A stretch of 64,000 nucleotides of DNA from the NCBI GenBank assembly GCA_021904315.1, contig CM038907.1, positions 31,689,223 through 31,753,222 on the forward strand, read 5' to 3'. Both the position numbers and the translations under genes were made by a program. Below the pieces are notes generated by a model. It saw nothing but the letters and a program-made list of their open reading frames with translations, did not search any database and was not told where the DNA came from. Positions within the stretch are counted from its first letter, which is position 1; the number at the start of each line of letters is the position of its first letter. This DNA comes from Sphagnum magellanicum. Lineage: Eukaryota > Streptophyta > Sphagnopsida > Sphagnales > Sphagnaceae. Below, piece after piece: positions 61,341 through 64,000 of the stretch.

Positions 61341-64000
61341 TTGCTGTTGATCTAGCCTTGTATACATACACCTTATGCTTGAAACATTGTTCAATGTTGT
61401 GATTGTTGAGGGATTTGATACAGAATTATGTGCTTGAGGACTACCTTTCAATTTGACTAAAGCACCAATCACACTTCTTGTTAAATGCAATTTAAGTCGG
61501 TGTGAAGAAATACAAGGTTAGTCACCAATTCACACTAACAATGCTACATAAACTAGGTGTCATTGGATGTTTGCTGTTATCTTGGTGTTAATATCAAGTT
61601 GTATTGGGTAATATCACTCTAACTTGATTGAACATTCGAGAATTTCTTGATTAACACATGATTCCATATGTGAGTAGTGAATCATGACGGCTAAAGGTGA
61701 ATATTTTAAAACTTTTTAATTAAGAAATGATAACATTACGCCATTGTGTGAATGCACCTTTGACACTAGTTAGCACTAGGGAGATAATTACATAAATGTC
61801 ACATGACATTTTGTTAATGGTTAATTAAGCATTAAGACTCCTATCACTAGAGGTCCTAACACTAAGTGTGAAGGCATCTTACGTATGAAACTTTTTAGTA
61901 ATAATATATTGGGCCAATGGTACAATTAACCGATGTTGATATCAAAAACAATAATGTTCATGTAATGAAATATGCATTGTTTCAATGCTATGATTGTAAT
62001 ATTTAGTATCATTGATGGGAATTTTTTGTCGATCATGATGATTGATTTCCAAATGAGGTTTTTGAAAGGTCATGTTGAAATTGTTGGTAGGTTGAACAAT
62101 TGATAGTAAGTCTATATGTGAATTTGTATAATTGTAATAATCTTTTTCTTTATGATCCACTTTTAGCAATTCGACAAGGACTGGAATTGATCCTTTTTTT
62201 TTTTTTTGTTCATCTTTGTATTGTAACAACATTGATGAGTATCCCTAGATAGAACCAAATAGATTTTTCCTTTAATGGCAACACTTTTGTACATGACCAT
62301 TAATCTTGTTGCTAGTATATAGACTTGTGATGCCATTTGCCCCCCACAAACAAATAAGGCAAAGTTTGGTGAATTCTTTTTGAAGAAAAAGGAATTTTTG
62401 CTAATTTCAAGCAATGTGACCATTTGGTGATTTTTCACCCAAAAAAATGATTAATTGGAATCCATCTATTAAGGTATTTTGTAAGTTTTGCTCATAAGGA
62501 AAAGATTAAACATTGATGTAGGATTTGAGCATAAGATTTTGCTTCAAACTTGACCCAATATGTGAGTGAGATCTCCAATATTATGTTAATGATGTTCCAT
62601 ATGATAGATGGGCATGTTAAATAGAAGTGCATGCATCTAGATGAAAAGTTCTAGATTCAATTAAGGAAGTTTGTAACTTGAAATTTGAACATGCCATAAA
62701 AGGTAGAGTTCGGATGCAATGAAATGAAGTACTTGTTTGTTGGCTCTACCCTATAGGGTGTAGAGACTATGTGTCAAGATTTGAAATAAACAAAGTGTTT
62801 ATGAAGAGGAAAAGGGTGAGCAATGTGTTATTATCTAATGTTTATATTTTATTCATCGTAATTTTGTACAATGTATTCATGAGATGAAAATCACTAGCTA
62901 ACAAAAAGTTATAAGATTAAACTAAGTTTCTTTTCCTGTGAAAAGATCCTCTTGTCTCCCCCCTTTAGTTCTTCTTATTGATAATCATAAGAGCTACCCC
63001 TTTTTTTCCTTTCCTATTTTTTGGACCTAAATAGGGTCACATAAGAAAACTATTATAGACATTGAACACATGCAAACATCTTTCTAGGTCAATCATCAAA
63101 TTATGGAGAAAAAATGTTAAAATAATGGAGTCACATGATAATATTGTTGTGAACCTCATTTAGAAGACATTTTAAGATGTCAACATGAGGAAACAAATAA
63201 CAAACATGGACATGCCTATAAATGAAGGTATTAATTTTCATTCAATCTCACATTTTGTGAGATGTTCATTAAGTGTTCACATTTGAACCATTGCCAAGTT
63301 AAACTTGCCATAATTTATTAATTATAAAATCATTGTATGATGAGCCAAGTTGCTTTAAATGAATTAGAAAAGAAAAAAAATCACTAAATTGTAAAAACTT
63401 CACATGGTTTTCCTTACTTTTGAAATAGGATTAAAATACTTCAAAAAATGATTTCTAAAAAAAACAAGATTTTTTCAGTCTATCTATGAAGGAAGGTAGT
63501 TTGTTTTGTTTTGTTTTGTAGTTATCAGATCCATCGAACTTAGATGCTTTAGATCTTGTTCTTGGTGTCTTTGGAAAGCTCTCAACGAGGAGGGGTGCAT
63601 GGGCTTGGTTCCATGACATTTGGACTTGCAATGCAAAAGTTCTTGAATATTGAATGATTTTTTCATTGAAAATGAAATTAAATCGTAGTTAAAATTTTTG
63701 GAGGAATTGGAATGTGCCTTTGGGGTTGTTGGAAAGGTCTTTCTAAGTAGGATTTAATGGAATTTATTTGGTAAGATTTGGATTCAGAATGTGGCAAATA
63801 TTGATTTTGAAGTGATTTCTATTGTTGAAAATTCAAATAAATTTTTAAAAACCAGGTTTTGAAAGGAAAAATTAGTGGATGACGTGATAACATTTGTTTC
63901 AACGGCATAGGCCACACTAATAACTATGAAATGGAACTAATTATGCACCATATTACATTCATTTTTTAGTTCTTTGGATATATTCATTCATCAAGTCCAT
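61341..64000. other. AT-rich spacer, no gene seen
   Basis: Only short frames on both strands (the longest, 61942-62232 and 62163-62438 minus, have no family motif). A 15-T run is near 62194-62208 and a 'tgttt' repeat at about 63503-63518. Confidence 0.55.

Overview
The window is nuclear DNA from a land plant: genes with many short exons, GT-AG introns, and plant-only families, set in AT-rich, repeat-laden spacers. A Raf-like kinase with the order PAS - EDR - kinase (53.7-60.6 kb) matches the ANR/ARK/CTR1L type described from mosses and reported as missing from flowering plants. That points to a bryophyte or another seed-free plant; I cannot name the species.

Five protein genes can be rebuilt exon by exon. 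(1) KAE1/OSGEP, minus, 12.6-15.3 kb, makes the t6A base of tRNA. (2) An RCC1-FYVE-BRX protein of the PRAF family, minus, 16.9-20.7 kb, whose upstream PH-domain exons are still visible but broken. (3) A PHT1 phosphate transporter, minus, 25.7-27.7 kb, in a GC-rich island with a P1BS-like site. (4) An LRAT/NC-domain protein, minus, 42.0-43.0 kb. (5) The PAS-EDR-Raf kinase, plus, 53.7-60.6 kb, 16 exons.

The rest is spacer and repeats: a solo LTR with a 5-bp target duplication (1830-2787), a large inverted repeat (9621-9930), an inverted decayed piece of KAE1 (11.06-11.65 kb), a broken hAT-like transposase (33.7-35.1 kb), a broken PIF/Harbinger transposase (40.1-40.5 kb), a MITE-like element next to the LRAT gene (43.4-43.7 kb), and a diverged repeat family in three places between 46.7 and 53.1 kb. 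The kinase gene is preceded, about 100 bp before its ATG, by five copies of a 60-bp unit that each carry a palindrome.

The genes do not form a pathway; they are independent housekeeping, membrane, nutrient and stress-signalling genes. The strongest observations are the PH-domain decay in front of an intact PRAF reading frame, the tail-to-tail KAE1 relic, and the palindromic minisatellite at the kinase gene. No rRNA, clear tRNA, CRISPR array or organelle insert was seen.
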